A stretch of DNA of 64,000 nucleotides from Bactericera cockerelli (GCA_024516035.1 CM044966.1:21797185-21861184), one strand, 5' to 3'. Positions 1 to 11,449 are shown, counted from the first letter of the stretch. Translations and numbers: made by a program. The notes: generated by a model from the sequence alone, not told the origin.

Positions 1-412
1 AATTCAAAATCTGAAACAATACTAACTTCTAGATGCTATTAAAATGATCTAAATTAGACACGTCACTTATTGACAAAGTTCTGCTAAATTAAACATGTTT
101 TCAGTTTTACTCACACAGCATCAAAATGAATTTTATACATTAAAATGTACACGTGTCTATAGATAGGAAATAGCCACGGGACTTGAAACTTTGTTTGCTA
201 AAGCTGATTATATTGTTCCTTGTTGCCAATTGTTAGTTATAGACGGTGTCGTTATAAACAATTTCTACTGTACTTCTCAACTCCCCATTCACAATGGACT
301 TTCTATAGTTCTTAATAGTAAAACACACTGTAACACATTCACAACAAATTTTGTTAGAGGTCATGATCAAGCTCTTATTTTTCAAGATGCGCTCATTTGA
401 AGTTGATTAATT

Positions 413-1114
413 GAAAAAACACTGCCAATTATGGACACAATACTTCCTCGTGTTTGCTTCACATTGTAAACACGTGCCAATTTTGAGATTTTATAGAAAA
501 TTACTTGTATCTCCAAAACGACTGAACCTATTTTCTTCAAATTTATTTTATATGGTAGAATATTGTTTTTTCTACAATCTAAGTTCCACAAAAAATTCTG
601 TATCGGCAAGTCGTGGTCCTCATTTTTTTACTTTTTTGTCCAAAATTTCGGATTTTCTTATATATCAGAGTCAAATTATAAATAAATATAAATAACCTAT
701 ATTAAATAATAATAATAATATTCTTACAAAATTTCATCGAAATCGGGTGTACCGTTCACGAGATATAAGCGTTTAAGTAAAAAGTTAGTGGTCAGGCGCA
801 TGGTCTCTTTCACCCAGAACCGCTGGTATTAATTCGATTAATTTAAAATGGGACCATCTACAGAATGTCTCCTAGATGTGTGCAAAATTTCATCAAAATC
901 GGTCGAGTAGTTTCCGAGATTTGCGCGTTACAAGGAATCGTTTTAACAGACAGACAGACAGACCGACAGACGGACACAAAACCAAATTTACTCAGTAGGT
1001 TATGAAACGTCCAGAAATATGAAAAAAATTGAAATCGGAGCAAAAAAATATTTTTTTTTTACAAAAACGAACACAATACTTCCGATTTCTAATATTAGAA
1101 ATTTCTCGGAAGTA
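413..1114. mobile_element. Unclassified interspersed element inserted only in copy A
   Basis: Copy B runs straight from the left flank (15064) into the right flank (15066), so B is the empty site. The insert ends in a near-palindrome in which ACTTCCGATTTC faces GAAATTTCTCGGAAGT. It contains the passage on ATTTCATC, GAGATTTGCGCGTTACAAGG and runs of CAGACAGA. Related sequence lies at 55318-55712 and, inverted, at 42830-43020. No coding capacity or superfamily is recognised. Confidence 0.7.
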
Positions 1115-1139
1115 ATAGGACTATTTAGTTTCTAGAACA

Positions 1140-1345
1140 AGTCTTGTATTATTATTATTATTCAACACTTTATTAGATATAAATGGACATAATTATAAAA
1201 AGTGGCTGTATGGACTTATTTTGGTCCACTGCAAAAAAAAAAAAAAATAGACATATATTATGTACAATACAAATAATTATTTTAACAATGAAAAAATGAA
1301 AACAATATATACAATAAAAATGAAAAAAAAATTATTAACAAAATG
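1140..1345. repeat. ATT-ended interspersed repeat ('GGACAT' family), copy 1
   Basis: Starts at an ATT microsatellite followed by CAACACTTTATTAGATATAA and ATGGACAT. Further copies or parts lie at 15100-15330, 28618-28659, 31688-32045, 43018-43177 (inverted), 45040-45086 and 46000-46150. In the longer copies it ends near GGGCGGGGTTATTGCC and TCTTCCACCCAACCC. The polyadenylation-like AATAAAG followed by an ATA-repeat tail in inverted copies suggests the 3' end of a retroposon, but no coding region is present. Confidence 0.65.
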
Positions 1346-1629
1346 AAGTTTTATTTTATTTCGAACTGCTCATAAATCAATGAGGTGCCCAAAGACACAG
1401 TATACAGATCAGACAGGTGTTGTTATTTTTTTATTTTATTTTTCCATTAGTTATTATTTATCATTATTTTTATTTTCAATGTTTTTTTTTTTGTCTTTGG
1501 CCAACACGTTACTCATGTGTACAAAATGTCTATGAACAATATTCAAAGTGTCACGCAGGACAGTCAAGCATAGCTCTTTCAAATGTTTCTTATGGATTTG
1601 ATGTGTTTTGAAGAAGTTGAGAAGTATAG

Positions 1630-3165
1630 GTGAGGCACTTTCCAGTTTTGAATTCCATATTTGTCTATGGTGGGTTCATAGATGGCTTTTTTTCTCATTG
1701 TCTATCATTTGATCTTGATGATCTTCATTGGTTTCCCAGCGCAGTGTAGGGTCAATGATGAGCGCATTGTTGTGCTGTCGATCAATAGCTATGATATCCG
1801 CTCTTCTATTTTGATTCTCTCCCTCACTGGTTACTGCTTCACGGTGAACTTCCTCATGAACTTCCCATCCTTTCTGGCGAAACAGGTCAGCTGTAGTGGT
1901 GCGTATTTTATGGTGGGCAGAATTTCACAACAGCTCAGAGCGAGGACAGATGCCACTGATGTGGGGAATCGTTTCGATTAGGTTTTTCTCTCTGCAAATT
2001 GGGTTTCTGCAGAGGCGATTCCCTTGACTCCTACCACCTGTTCCGCGGTTAGACATCGAGTTCATGGAGAGTTTTAATGCATTTGTCCACTCGCTACTTG
2101 TCAATCCTTGTTTATTAGAAATCCAGTCATTGGTGATTGGGCAGGGTTTGTACCATTTAATTCCTACGCCACGTTGTCTCATTTCTGACCATTTTTTGAA
2201 CTCTTCGTCCCTATGATAGGTCCTCATTGCACGGACTGTTTGTTGTGATGTGATATTTAGGGTGGTTTTACATTTTTGAAATTCTGTTTCACAGCCACGA
2301 GCAAAATGAAGATGAGGATCAGGGATCTTCAAGAGAGTGTGGCAAATGTTTATATGCTGCAGGCTAGCCTCCCATGTCTCACGCAGAATGCCGAGACCTC
2401 GCACGTTTCTGCGGCTGTAGTACACTGGTATCGGAGTGTCTGCAGGTAGTCCAATGATTTCTCTTACGCCTTGTTGGATGATGGAATCTACACGCTCAAG
2501 AAAGGTATTCTCTAGAAGATCCACTGGAGTAGTTTGCAGTGGGTAAACAAGTTTGGGAAAGATGTATTGATCAAGTATGTTGATTTTCTGGTCTCCTCTA
2601 AGATGTGGCGAAGTTATTAGATAACGAAAATCTTTTTCGAAATCAGAAATGAATTTTCTTTGATCAAAAACTACACCACTGGCAAAATTAATTCCAAGAT
2701 AACGGATATTTTCATTTTCAGAGATAAAGCGAATGTTGGATCCATCAGAGACAGATTTTCTTGGAAAAGACAGCCAAGTTTAATATTTATGGCAACTGAT
2801 TTCAGAGGATTAATTGTCATCAAAACTTCACCAAAGCAGGTTTGCAGACATTCAACAAGGATTTTGGCACTTGTTTTGTCTATTGCGATGATAATTGTAT
2901 CGTCTGCAAAAGCTAGAGCCGTCAATTTTTCTAAGTTTGAATCAAGTTCAAATCCATGTTCGGTTGTCACGCTATAGTCAGTAATGAGTTTAAGAATGAA
3001 ATCCTGACACAGATTGAAGATAGTCGGTGATAGCAGCAGGCCTTGAGCTAATCCACAGTGAAGATTGATCGGACAGGATGACTTGTTGTTCAGCTCAATC
3101 TTGGTAGAATTTGTTGTTGCCAGATTGAATATTAAATTTCTGAGACCACATAGAATAGAATATTA
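1630..3165 (-). pseudogene. R2-like non-LTR retrotransposon fragment (RT to endonuclease), copy A
   Basis: On the minus strand, reading from 3165 downward, I see a reverse-transcriptase block (GLAQGLLLSPTIFN followed by AFADDT), a thumb-like region, a zinc knuckle (CRNPICREK...H...C) and a restriction-like endonuclease tail (ADIIAID, then IIDPTLRWE). RT followed by CCHC knuckle and PD-D type nuclease is the architecture of the R2 and other REL-endonuclease clades. The frame is broken by small indels and by a TGA just after the knuckle. The same TGA is in copy B, so the element was dead before the segmental duplication. The 5' half is missing. Confidence 0.8.
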
Positions 3166-3398
3166 TATAGAAAAATATATAAAAACATATGTCCTAACTA
3201 AAGGGCGGAGTTATTGCCTATGGCAATTCTTTTAAAATTTCTAATTGCATGGAGAAAAAAAATAAGAAAGAGACCAAGTACAGCAAAGTTGCTCACAAGG
3301 TTACAACATGCACAAATATTAGGAAAAATATACTATATATTATTTGACAATAACAAAAATATCACGTCCAATTATAAATTATAGGGGTAAAGCCCCCG

Positions 3399-6320
3399 TC
3401 ATGTATGACCATGCAGTTGAAAAATGTTGGACTCTAATAAAACAAAACAAGTGTGAACCAACATATGGCTTTTAAGTTGACCAATTTGTTTAAATGATTT
3501 TTTACATATCTTACAACTGTGAGGCTTTACACCAGGGTGAATTCTCATGTGTTTTTTTAAATTACCTGATTGAACAAATGATTTTTTACAGATATCGCAA
3601 CTGAAAGGTTTTTCACCTGTGTGAATCTTCATGTGATTTTTTGCTGAATAAGACAAAGTAAATGATTTCCTACATACCTCGCAACTGTAAGGCTTCTCTT
3701 GAGGGTGATTTCGCATGTGTTTTTTTAAATTACTTGATTTAGTAAATATTTTTTTACATATCTTACAACTGTAAGGGTTTTTGCAAAGGTGAATTTTCAT
3801 GTGTCTTTTTAAACTACCTGATTCAGTAAATGATTTTTTGCATACATCACAACGGAAAGGCTTTTCACCAGTGTGAATCCTCCTGTGAGTTTTCAATATA
3901 TGTGATCGAGTAAATGATTTTCCACATTCTTCACAACTGAAAGGCCTTTCACCAGTGTGAGACAACAGGTGATTTTTTAAAGCAGTTTTAGAAGTAAATG
4001 ATTTTTTACATACATCACAACTGAAAGGCTTTTCACCAGTGTGAGACAACAGGTGATATTTTAAAGAATCTTTAGAAGTAAATGATTTTTTACATACATC
4101 ACAACGGAAAGGCTTTTCCCCAGTGTGAATCCTATTATGAATTTTTAATAAAATTGATTGAGTAAATGATTTTCCACATTCTTCACAACTGAAAGGTCTT
4201 TCACCAGTGTGAGCCCACAGGTGATATTTTAAATTACATTGTTTATTAAATGTTTTTTTACATACCTCACAACTGAAAGGCTTTTCCCCAGTGTGAATCC
4301 TCCTATGAGTTTTTAATATACTTGATTGAGTAAATAATTTTTTACATACATCACAACTGAAAGGCTTTTCCCCAGTGTGAACCTTCAGGTGTCTTTTTAA
4401 ATTACTTTGTTGATAAAATAATTTTTTACATACATCACAACTGAAAGGCTTTTCCCCAGTGTGAATCCTCCTATGAATTTTTAATATACTTGATTGAGTA
4501 AATGATTTTCCACATTCTTCACAACTGAAAGGCCTTTCACCAGTGTGAGACCACAGGTGATTTTTTAAAGCAGCTTTATAAGTAAATGATTTTTTACATA
4601 CATCACAGCTGAAAGGCTTTTCCCCAGTGTGAACCTTTAGGTGACTTTTTAAATAACTTTGGTTATTAAATGTTTTTTTACATACCTCACAACTGTAAGG
4701 TTTTTCACCCGTGTGAATTATCATATGATATTTTAAATTACTTGATTCAGTAAATGATTTTTTACATACATCACAACTGAAAGGCTTTTCCCTAGTGTGA
4801 ACCTTTAAGTGACTTTTTAAATACCTTTTTTTATTAAATGTTTTTTTACATACCTCACAACTGTAAGGTTTTTCACCCGTGTGAATTATCATATGATATT
4901 TTAAATTACTTGATTCAGTAAATGATTTTTTACATACATCACAACTGAAAGGCTTTTCCCCACTGTGAACCTTCAGGTGTCTTTTTAAATTACTTAGTTT
5001 ATAAAATGATTTTTTACATACATCACAACTGAAAGGCTTTTCCCCAGTGTGAATCCTATTATGAGTTTTTAATAAAATTGATTGAGTAAATGATTTTCCA
5101 CATTCTTCACAACTGAAAGGCCTTTCACCAGTGTGAGACCTCAGGTGATTTTTTAAACCAGTTCTACCAGTATATGATTTTTTACATACATCACAACTGA
5201 AAGGCTTTTCACCAGTGTGAGACAACAGGTGATTTTTTAATATACTTGATTGAGTAAATGATTTTCCACATTCTTCACAACTGAAAGGCCTTTCACCAGA
5301 GTGAGATAACAAATGATTTTTTAAAGCAGCTTTATAAGTAAATGATTTTTTACATACATCACAACTGAAAGGCTTTTCCCTAGTGTGAACCTTTAAGTGA
5401 CTTTTTAAATACCTTTTTTTATTAAATGTTTTTTTACATACCTCACAACTGAAAGGTTTTTCACCAGTGTGAATTCTCATATGATATTTTAAATACCTTG
5501 ATTCAGTAAATGATTTTTTACATATCTCACAATTGAAAGGTTTTTCTACTGAGTGGTTAATAAGATCACTTTTGCCATCTCTATATGAAAATGACATTTG
5601 ATATTCATGTTTTACTTCTTTTTGGAAACATAAATGATTTTTGAGATTGTCAGATACAACCAAAGAGCTTTGACAAGAGTCAAATTCATGTAGCATTCCT
5701 TGCTCATGTTTAATGTTCTCTATCACAAATTCACTATCCTGAGACACATATTGAATATTATCTGTCACAATTTCGCGCTGGGACTCATTATTGGTATTCT
5801 CCATCACATATTCACTGTCTTGTGTCTCACATTTGATGTTTTCTGTCACACATTCAGTGTCATCAAAACTGTCTGTCATAACGAATGAACTTAAACCACA
5901 GTCTTCATGCACTTCATGTTTCTCTGTCATAACTAGTGAACCTAATCCACAGTCTTCATGCACTTCTTGTTTCTCTGTCATAACTAGTGAACTTAAACCA
6001 CAGTCTTCATGCACTTCTTGTTTCTCTGTCATAACAAATGAACTTAATCCACAGTCTTCATGCACTTCTTGTTTCTCTGTCATAACTAGGGAACTTAAAC
6101 CACAGTCTTCATGCACTTCTTCTTTTTTTATAAACCTATGCACTTCTTCTTTCTTTATAAACCTATCGCATACATGTGGATGAGTAAAGATTTCATCTCC
6201 TTCAATACCAGAATGAATATGCACAAGACTTCCCAATGCTGCAGCATTGTTTGCACAAGATGACATCATACCTGACTTGATTTTATCATTCACGTTTTTC
6301 TCTACATTATTTGTTGACAT
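3399..6320 (-). CDS. Poly-C2H2 zinc-finger protein, 25 fingers (copy A)
   Basis: Uninterrupted 973-aa frame, presumably a nuclear DNA-binding transcription regulator; the target is unknown. Residues 1 to about 255 are acidic and contain five tandem 17-aa units (core VHEDCGLSSLVMT, 51 bp each). About residues 255-955 are 25 C2H2 fingers of 28-aa pitch with canonical HTGEKPF linkers, mostly C-x2-C-x12-H-x3-H. A further degenerate finger before them lacks a cysteine (HEFDSCQSS). A short tail ends in LHGHT. The start is the first ATG, shared exactly with the copy at 19167. No KRAB, ZAD or BTB domain is visible. Compared with copy B it has extra fingers in the first half and a fused finger (21) where B has three. 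Fingers match multi-finger proteins in general; orthology to any named gene cannot be claimed. Confidence 0.85.
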   Translation of the reverse strand: MSTNNVEKNVNDKIKSGMMSSCANNAAALGSLVHIHSGIEGDEIFTHPHVCDRFIKKEEVHRFIKKEEVHEDCGLSSLVMTEKQEVHEDCGLSSFVMTEKQEVHEDCGLSSLVMTEKQEVHEDCGLGSLVMTEKHEVHEDCGLSSFVMTDSFDDTECVTENIKCETQDSEYVMENTNNESQREIVTDNIQYVSQDSEFVIENIKHEQGMLHEFDSCQSSLVVSDNLKNHLCFQKEVKHEYQMSFSYRDGKSDLINHSVEKPFNCEICKKSFTESRYLKYHMRIHTGEKPFSCEVCKKTFNKKRYLKSHLKVHTREKPFSCDVCKKSFTYKAALKNHLLSHSGERPFSCEECGKSFTQSSILKNHLLSHTGEKPFSCDVCKKSYTGRTGLKNHLRSHTGERPFSCEECGKSFTQSILLKTHNRIHTGEKPFSCDVCKKSFYKLSNLKRHLKVHSGEKPFSCDVCKKSFTESSNLKYHMIIHTGEKPYSCEVCKKTFNKKRYLKSHLKVHTREKPFSCDVCKKSFTESSNLKYHMIIHTGEKPYSCEVCKKTFNNQSYLKSHLKVHTGEKPFSCDVCKKSFTYKAALKNHLWSHTGERPFSCEECGKSFTQSSILKIHRRIHTGEKPFSCDVCKKLFYQQSNLKRHLKVHTGEKPFSCDVCKKLFTQSSILKTHRRIHTGEKPFSCEVCKKTFNKQCNLKYHLWAHTGERPFSCEECGKSFTQSILLKIHNRIHTGEKPFRCDVCKKSFTSKDSLKYHLLSHTGEKPFSCDVCKKSFTSKTALKNHLLSHTGERPFSCEECGKSFTRSHILKTHRRIHTGEKPFRCDVCKKSFTESGSLKRHMKIHLCKNPYSCKICKKIFTKSSNLKKHMRNHPQEKPYSCEVCRKSFTLSYSAKNHMKIHTGEKPFSCDICKKSFVQSGNLKKHMRIHPGVKPHSCKICKKSFKQIGQLKSHMLVHTCFVLLESNIFQLHGHT

Positions 6321-7189
6321 TGCAACTATTTGTTAAATTTTTTGTATGTTTCTTTATAGCGTGTAGGGAAGGAAACACAAAGAACAAAAGTGAACCAGAT
6401 ATTATCTAGAATTCTAGATGATTGTTATCATCAGGAATACATTCCAAGTATTGCTTCTTGCAGCATATTACATGAAAAGTTTTCCTTACAAGAAGTTCTG
6501 TCTTGGGTGGACTAGTCTTGTTCAATCTGGAATCAAAACAATAGTCTAAATTAGGAGATGTATGCATTTATTTTACCTGATTTTTTTCAATTTTAATATC
6601 AGAAATTTCTTGGAAGTAAAATATACACAAGATTCAAAATTATATGTGCTATGATTGATTGAAACTCTGACTTGAGGGAGGGTCTCTGATATCTTTAATT
6701 TGATCTTGCTCTTTTTGTCGGCCACTATAGTTAAAATATTCATATGTGATCAACATACTCAGTTACTCAGTTTTTTTTTTCAATGGTGGAATTAGACATA
6801 TTTATTTTTTATTACAGGTGAAACACCTCATCCATATTGATATTTGATAGCAAAGAGCCCAATATGCTCAGATAGTTAGATTCTATCTACACTCTTTTGA
6901 TATTCAATTTTTCAATAGAACCCAAATGAGAACCAATCAGAAGTTAGAACATAGATTCATTCAAAAATACCTGAGTCCCTGACTAGGTTGAGAAACAGTC
7001 AATAAACAGTGCTTCTTATTATGGCTGTTTATTCTGTTCCCTTTAAATATGGATAGTAAAATTTGATTAAGTATAGCTTCAACTTCATCAACTACCTTTG
7101 CCTGGTGTCTCTGTCTTACTGACAGGCAATCGTTCATTGAGGAGAGTGTTGGGTGTCCACATTCACTACAGAACTGGATACTAGACCAA
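6321..7189. other. 5' flank of zinc-finger gene A
   Basis: AT-rich sequence shared with copy B (19168-19916). No further coding exon is recognised. No TATA box or initiator can be assigned with confidence. Transcription of the gene would run leftward from here. Confidence 0.5.
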
Positions 7190-7318
7190 AGGCAGAATTA
7201 ATAGACATTTTGGTAATGTCAGTGTGGCATTAAGTCTTGGTCGTCATGGATTGCGTACTGTGTAAGATAGGGAAAACCAACGATTCGAAATGACGAGTTG
7301 TAAATTTGTTTATTAATT
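7190..7318. mobile_element. Degenerate copy of the 129-bp GGGCGGAATTAATAGAC MITE (copy A)
   Basis: Contains diverged GCAGAATTAATAGACATT, then GATTGCGTACTGTGTAAGAT and GGGAAAACC, the landmarks of the intact 129-bp copies at 22860, 57752 and 58085. The terminal repeats have decayed. The homologous place in copy B is 19917-20040. Confidence 0.7.
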
Positions 7319-8062
7319 TGGCACAGTCAAAAAGAAAAGACCTCACTTTAATTTTGGCTTTAGACTTGATACTTCATGAGGAAAATCAAATCCGGATAAC
7401 TTACCGCGCCGTCGACGTTATGAGACCAATAAATATTTTAAATAGTTGCGCCATTAATCAAAGGTGTATTTTTCTTTTTGATAGAAAAAATTCCATTTTA
7501 TTCCATAATTATACTTCCCCACTTTTCGTGAAAGAAACATGCTTTTCGGTAGACGATAAACTTTTAAAGATAAACAATGGACTTGAGCTATAAAAGAACT
7601 GGAAGCAAGAATGTTCTTCTTCCAGTTTGATTAGCAAATATTTTTCATCTTCCAAAAGAATAATGACTTGCTTCCAGTTTGTTCATTCATTTTATTCCAG
7701 TTGCATTCACTTTGGTTAGAAAGAAAAATACGGCTCCATAGTCGAACACTCACAAGTCGTATTTTTCTTTCAAGCCAAAGTGGATTCAAATGGACGAACA
7801 GGAAGAAAGTCGAACAAATCAATCGCCTGTTCATTTAATTATTTGATTTGATTGATATAGTTGGTTAGTAGAAAGATATAAATATACACCTACCATCCCT
7901 TACTTCAAGGAAAAATATGGAATATCCAACTGGGAAGTTCATGGTCTCTGGTTTGGTGTACGAGTTAGTGCTTCATCATCTCTTGTTAATTTATTCAAGA
8001 AACACAACATAAAAAAAGCAGATCCAAGAATTATGCATAACAATTCTCAGACTAGAACGTTA

Positions 8063-8265
8063 TGAATTTCTACCTGTGGGGAAAGGTGAAAAAATAAGCA
8101 CACCGAACCAGGCCGACAGATGTGGAAAATATGAAGGTGCTCATCATTGAGATCTGCCGCAACATCACACCTGAGGAGCTAGACAGAGTTCATGCCACCT
8201 ATCCTGGCAGACTCAGGAAATGTATTACGGCTGCAGCAGAGGGTGGTGTTTTTGATCATCTGTAG
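8063..8265 (+). pseudogene. mariner/Tc-like transposase C-terminal remnant
   Basis: The plus frame reads FYLWGKVKK, a TAA stop, then a stretch containing EICRNITPEELDRVHA and GGVFDHL before TAG. FxLWG...ITPE.L.RV...GG.F.HL is the usual C-terminal pattern of Tc1/mariner-type DDE transposases of arthropods. An in-frame stop and absence of the catalytic part make it a relic. No terminal repeats were found around it. Confidence 0.65.
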
Positions 8266-8269
8266 AGGT

Positions 8270-9502
8270 GAATTACCTACATCGTACATACAAACTTCAG
8301 GCACGGACTCGTGTGATGACTCACGCGCACGGAAATGAACGCATTTCAGAGGTTATTCGTCTGTCATTTTAAGGGGGAAAAAAAAAGTTTATTTTTTTTG
8401 CATTGTATGCTACTAATTTTTTTCTTTTATTTTAAAGAAAAAAAATAGAAGGTCGAATTTAAATTTCTGGACTTTTGGTCTTTTGAAACTGAAAAAAGTT
8501 TATGATCAATTTAAGGACCTATGACTTTCTTAAAGAATAAAAGCAAGTACCTACATCAAATTAAAGAAGAGAACTTTACCTATTTTCCGACATTTTTGGT
8601 TTTTTTTTTTACAACGTTTACCGGGTGCCCGTAATGACTTCCGCAACCTGGGCCTATTTTCTTCTAAAAACCGTGTTTTTTCGTGACTCGAACCAAGAAA
8701 TATTTTTTTCTTTTACTAATGTTACTAATTTGCTTTGCATGTTTTGAAAGTAAAATAAAAAAATATGCATTCCATTTAAAATTCGGGAGAAACGAACATG
8801 TGCCCCCCTGAAAACGCCCTTAGGGGCAGTGGGCGGAGGTTCAAAATATTTTCCCATAAAACTTCAGACTTCATATTGGGGACCAATTTTTTGTTTCAAG
8901 ATCCTAACTCAAACCATTCTCGAGAAAAAGATAGTGGCTGGGTGGTTTCGATCACCCTGTATGTATCTGGGACACCCTGTATACAATCGGTGATAAACAA
9001 TCTAAAACGATTTCTATGCATAGCATGCATGTCAGCCCAATTGATAAGTTGGGCACTTAACGAAAACTTAACTACGGCCCTGATTAAATGTAAACAAGAA
9101 TATTTTTTGATATCATATGGTGTAAAACAATATTTTGAACCTATGTAAATGAAAATTGTACTAAAAAATCGAACTAACGCTGAAATACAGGGTGTAACAG
9201 TTTTGAACCTTGCACGCTACCAGCTCCACCCGTGATAAAGTTTTTGAATTTTTTAAAAGCTCATTATACTCAGCCTAATTTGGGCTTTAACTAACAGGAA
9301 TAAAAAATATAGCATTCCATTTAAAATACGCGAGAAAAATAAAAAAATATGGCCTAAAGGCCGGCCGGGGCCTAAAATAATTATGACCACAGGATGGGCC
9401 ATAGGGCACTTCCTATCCTTAGTATTTTACAGAATAGAAAAATTCCGTCGCGTTCAAAAGTTACGAGGGGGTGGCCAGATTTTCTGAAACATACTGTATT
9501 TA
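8270..9502. other. Repeat-rich spacer without a gene
   Basis: No coding region found. Near 8952-8990 and 9188 there are several CACCCTGTATG / ATACAGGGTG motifs, a short sequence that also clusters at 32225-32775. Short open frames here lack recognisable domains. Confidence 0.5.
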
Positions 9503-9792
9503 TATATACAGGGACTCCATAAAGTCTCAAAATATCAAAAAACGCAAAAAGCCGTATTCCTCTATTTTTAAGGGCATTAATTTTCAGCTAAAAAAATTTT
9601 GCCTACACGGCCCCAGTCAGGCCGGGCATTGCCCAGCCTGACTGGGGCCGTGGCTGACTGGGGCAAAAAATTTTTGGCTGAAAATTAATCCACCTAAAAA
9701 TAAAGGAATACGGGTTTTTGCGTTTTTTGATATTTTAAGTCGTTTTTGAGAAACCCAGGCCTGGGTGAGACTTTATGGATACCCTGTATAAA
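9503..9792. repeat. Foldback element with a perfect GC-rich hairpin core
   Basis: The left arm (about 9505-9605) and right arm (about 9655-9790) are inverted copies: ATACAGGG...CATAAAGTCTCA faces TGAGACTTTATGG...CCCTGTAT, and AATATCAAAAAACGCAAAAA faces TTTTTGCGTTTTTTGATATT. The centre is a perfect 17-bp stem (9606-9622 with 9636-9652) around a 13-base loop. The LTR element is inserted 3-4 bases from its right edge. Confidence 0.85.
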
Positions 9793-9795
9793 TAT

Positions 9796-10367
9796 TGTTA
9801 TGATTTGGTTCAAGCAAGTTGAATACCCCTTTGCTTCAAGCAAGTTGAAAACCCCTGTGAAATGTGTGAGCAATCAGCTGTTGAGAGGGGAAATTAGTTC
9901 GGTGTTTTTAATCATAGAGTGAGCTACAGGTATCGAATCTCGATTTCTCTCGAATTTTCTGAGCGGAATGTGCTGGAGTGTTTTCGCTCTTTTATGTGAG
10001 GTATATAATAATGGTAGCACGGTGTTTGTGCGAGTGAGTTGAAATACTGAGACTGTGCGAGTGATTTGAATTCGAGATTGTGCGATATCGCGATATTAGT
10101 GATTTGTAGTACGATAGTAGTTTCCGCGGATAGTACAGTAGTTTTTCCAGAGTGTATTCGTAAGTGATAAGAGACAGTTAAGCGTGCGTTAAGAGTCAGT
10201 TTAAGCATTAGACTTTGTGTTACGTGATAGTAGAACTGTTATAAGACATATTGTACTTTTCGAGATTTATAATTTTTCATAATAAACTTACTTTTTATTT
10301 TAATTATTTAATAGTAAATTCAAGTGCGTTTTAAACTTTAATCCCCCCGAACCCGTAGCGCGTAACA
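9796..10367 (+). repeat. 5' LTR (572 bp)
   Basis: Starts TGTTATGATT and ends CGCGTAACA. Contains a TATA-like TATATAATA at 10002-10010 and a polyadenylation signal AATAAA at 10281-10286, which suggests the order U3-R-U5. It matches the 3' LTR over its whole length by eye. Confidence 0.93.
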
Positions 10368-10368
10368 G

Positions 10369-10382
10369 TGGTGTCAGAAGTG
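10369..10382 (+). other. Primer-binding site (tRNA-Leu type)
   Basis: TGGTGTCAGAAGTG one base after the 5' LTR. This is complementary to the 3' end of an insect tRNA-Leu ending CACTTCTGACA plus CCA. Assignment rests on remembered tRNA sequence. Confidence 0.75.
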
Positions 10383-10528
10383 ACGATTAAAGTTTTATTT
10401 TATCATTGTTATTATAATTATTATTATTTATTTAAGTTCTACTTTCCGGTTTTCCGCGCGCTCGTGTCGGTTATTTTATTTAATTTATTTTTACATCGTT
10501 ATTTTGCGTGTGAAGTGTTTCTTTCGCA

Positions 10529-11449
10529 ATGCCAGTAAAGAATTTCAGCGAGTTGACCTGCAAAGAACTTTCAGCCCAGCTAAGGAGCCGAGGGCTATCG
10601 ACTTCTGGAAACATGTCGGACCTGAGTTCCCGGCTAGCTGAGGCCTTAAGTCAAGAGGCCATAGACATATCAGAGGTAACATTTGATGTGCCGGATGGCA
10701 CAGATGAAGGTAAGCCTGAAGACGAAAGTAGCGAAAATTCAGACAGTAGTAATTTAGCCATGATGTTTGCTAGTCTGACCCAGACCATTAAAACTCTAAA
10801 TATACAAACCGCTCAACAAATAAACACAGCTAACGAAAAGACTAATAGCCGTGTTCTTGATTTACAGACCAGCTTGGAGTCTAAGATGGATTTGTTTCAG
10901 TCGGAAGTGGACAAAATCAAGCAGGATGTCTCTCAATTAGGCAATAGCGTGGTCGAGATGGAAAGGAGAATTGAAGATCGGGACAAAGAGTTCGAAAGAA
11001 AATTAGCCGAGGTGAGGAGCATCGTAACCCTACCTGTTTCGTCCGAACCTGTCGCTTTCCCTGTTTCATCTCTTCCGGCTGTTTCCTGTGTCCCCACGGT
11101 GTCACCTGCCCATCCTGTTGAGCGAGCTAACCCGATTAAGATGAAACCTCCCGTATTTGATGGCAAGATGGCGTGGTCTATTTTTAAGAGACAGTTCGAA
11201 GCGGCGTGTGCAAGCAACTTATGGGGCGCGAGCGAAAAAGCGACTGCTCTCATGTTGGCGCTCCGTGGACCCGCGGCAGACCTCATCCAGACGCTTCCAA
11301 CCGACAGCCAAGTTACCTATGACGAGTTGGTTCGTGCCATAGAGCTCCGGTTTGGTGATGAACACATGCACCAAGTCTACCGCTACGGAACCGAATGCAG
11401 AAAAGCGGCGAGACTCTACAAGAACTTCAATCAGATGTTGAGAGGCTAG
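10529..11449 (+). CDS. Gag N-terminal region (matrix/capsid), frame broken
   Basis: 306-aa frame. Residues about 5-40 (LTCKELSAQLRSRG...LSSRLAEAL) resemble a SAP-type helix-extended-helix. A Ser/Asp-rich stretch, a coiled-coil-like region (about 100-165) and the start of a Gypsy capsid (KMKPPVFDGKMAWSIFKRQF, about 205 on) follow. Capsid sequence continues in the next frame at 11395 (QKSGETLQELQSD). The switch near 11377-11390 is therefore a frame change of -1 relative to this frame inside the capsid domain. No clear slippery heptamer is seen, so it is probably an indel mutation rather than programmed frameshifting. Confidence 0.8.
   Translation: MPVKNFSELTCKELSAQLRSRGLSTSGNMSDLSSRLAEALSQEAIDISEVTFDVPDGTDEGKPEDESSENSDSSNLAMMFASLTQTIKTLNIQTAQQINTANEKTNSRVLDLQTSLESKMDLFQSEVDKIKQDVSQLGNSVVEMERRIEDRDKEFERKLAEVRSIVTLPVSSEPVAFPVSSLPAVSCVPTVSPAHPVERANPIKMKPPVFDGKMAWSIFKRQFEAACASNLWGASEKATALMLALRGPAADLIQTLPTDSQVTYDELVRAIELRFGDEHMHQVYRYGTECRKAARLYKNFNQMLRG

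Larger units (their letters stand above)
1..7830. repeat. Segmental duplication, copy A
   Basis: The sequence from base 1 reappears from 14652 in the same order and orientation: a leader, an interspersed repeat, an R2-like retroelement fragment, a zinc-finger gene and its 5' flank. The left edge is cut by the window start, so copy A may extend further. Copy A has an extra insertion of about 700 bp at about 413-1114. The right edge fades into a dispersed repeat containing CTTCCAGTTTG near 7600-7830. By eye, coding and flanking parts are near-identical between copies, which implies a duplication younger than the retroelement decay they share. Confidence 0.9.

Noticed and set aside
5700..6183. 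Plus-strand open frames over the zinc-finger N-terminus
   Set aside because: Antisense shadows of the 51-bp repeats.
9924..10208. 94-aa minus-strand open frame identical to one at 13491-13775
   Set aside because: Both lie inside the LTRs; identity reflects LTR identity, not a conserved gene.
11377..11449. Programmed ribosomal frameshift between gag frames
   Set aside because: The overlap falls inside the capsid domain rather than at the gag-pol border, and no slippery heptamer with downstream structure was seen; an indel is simpler.
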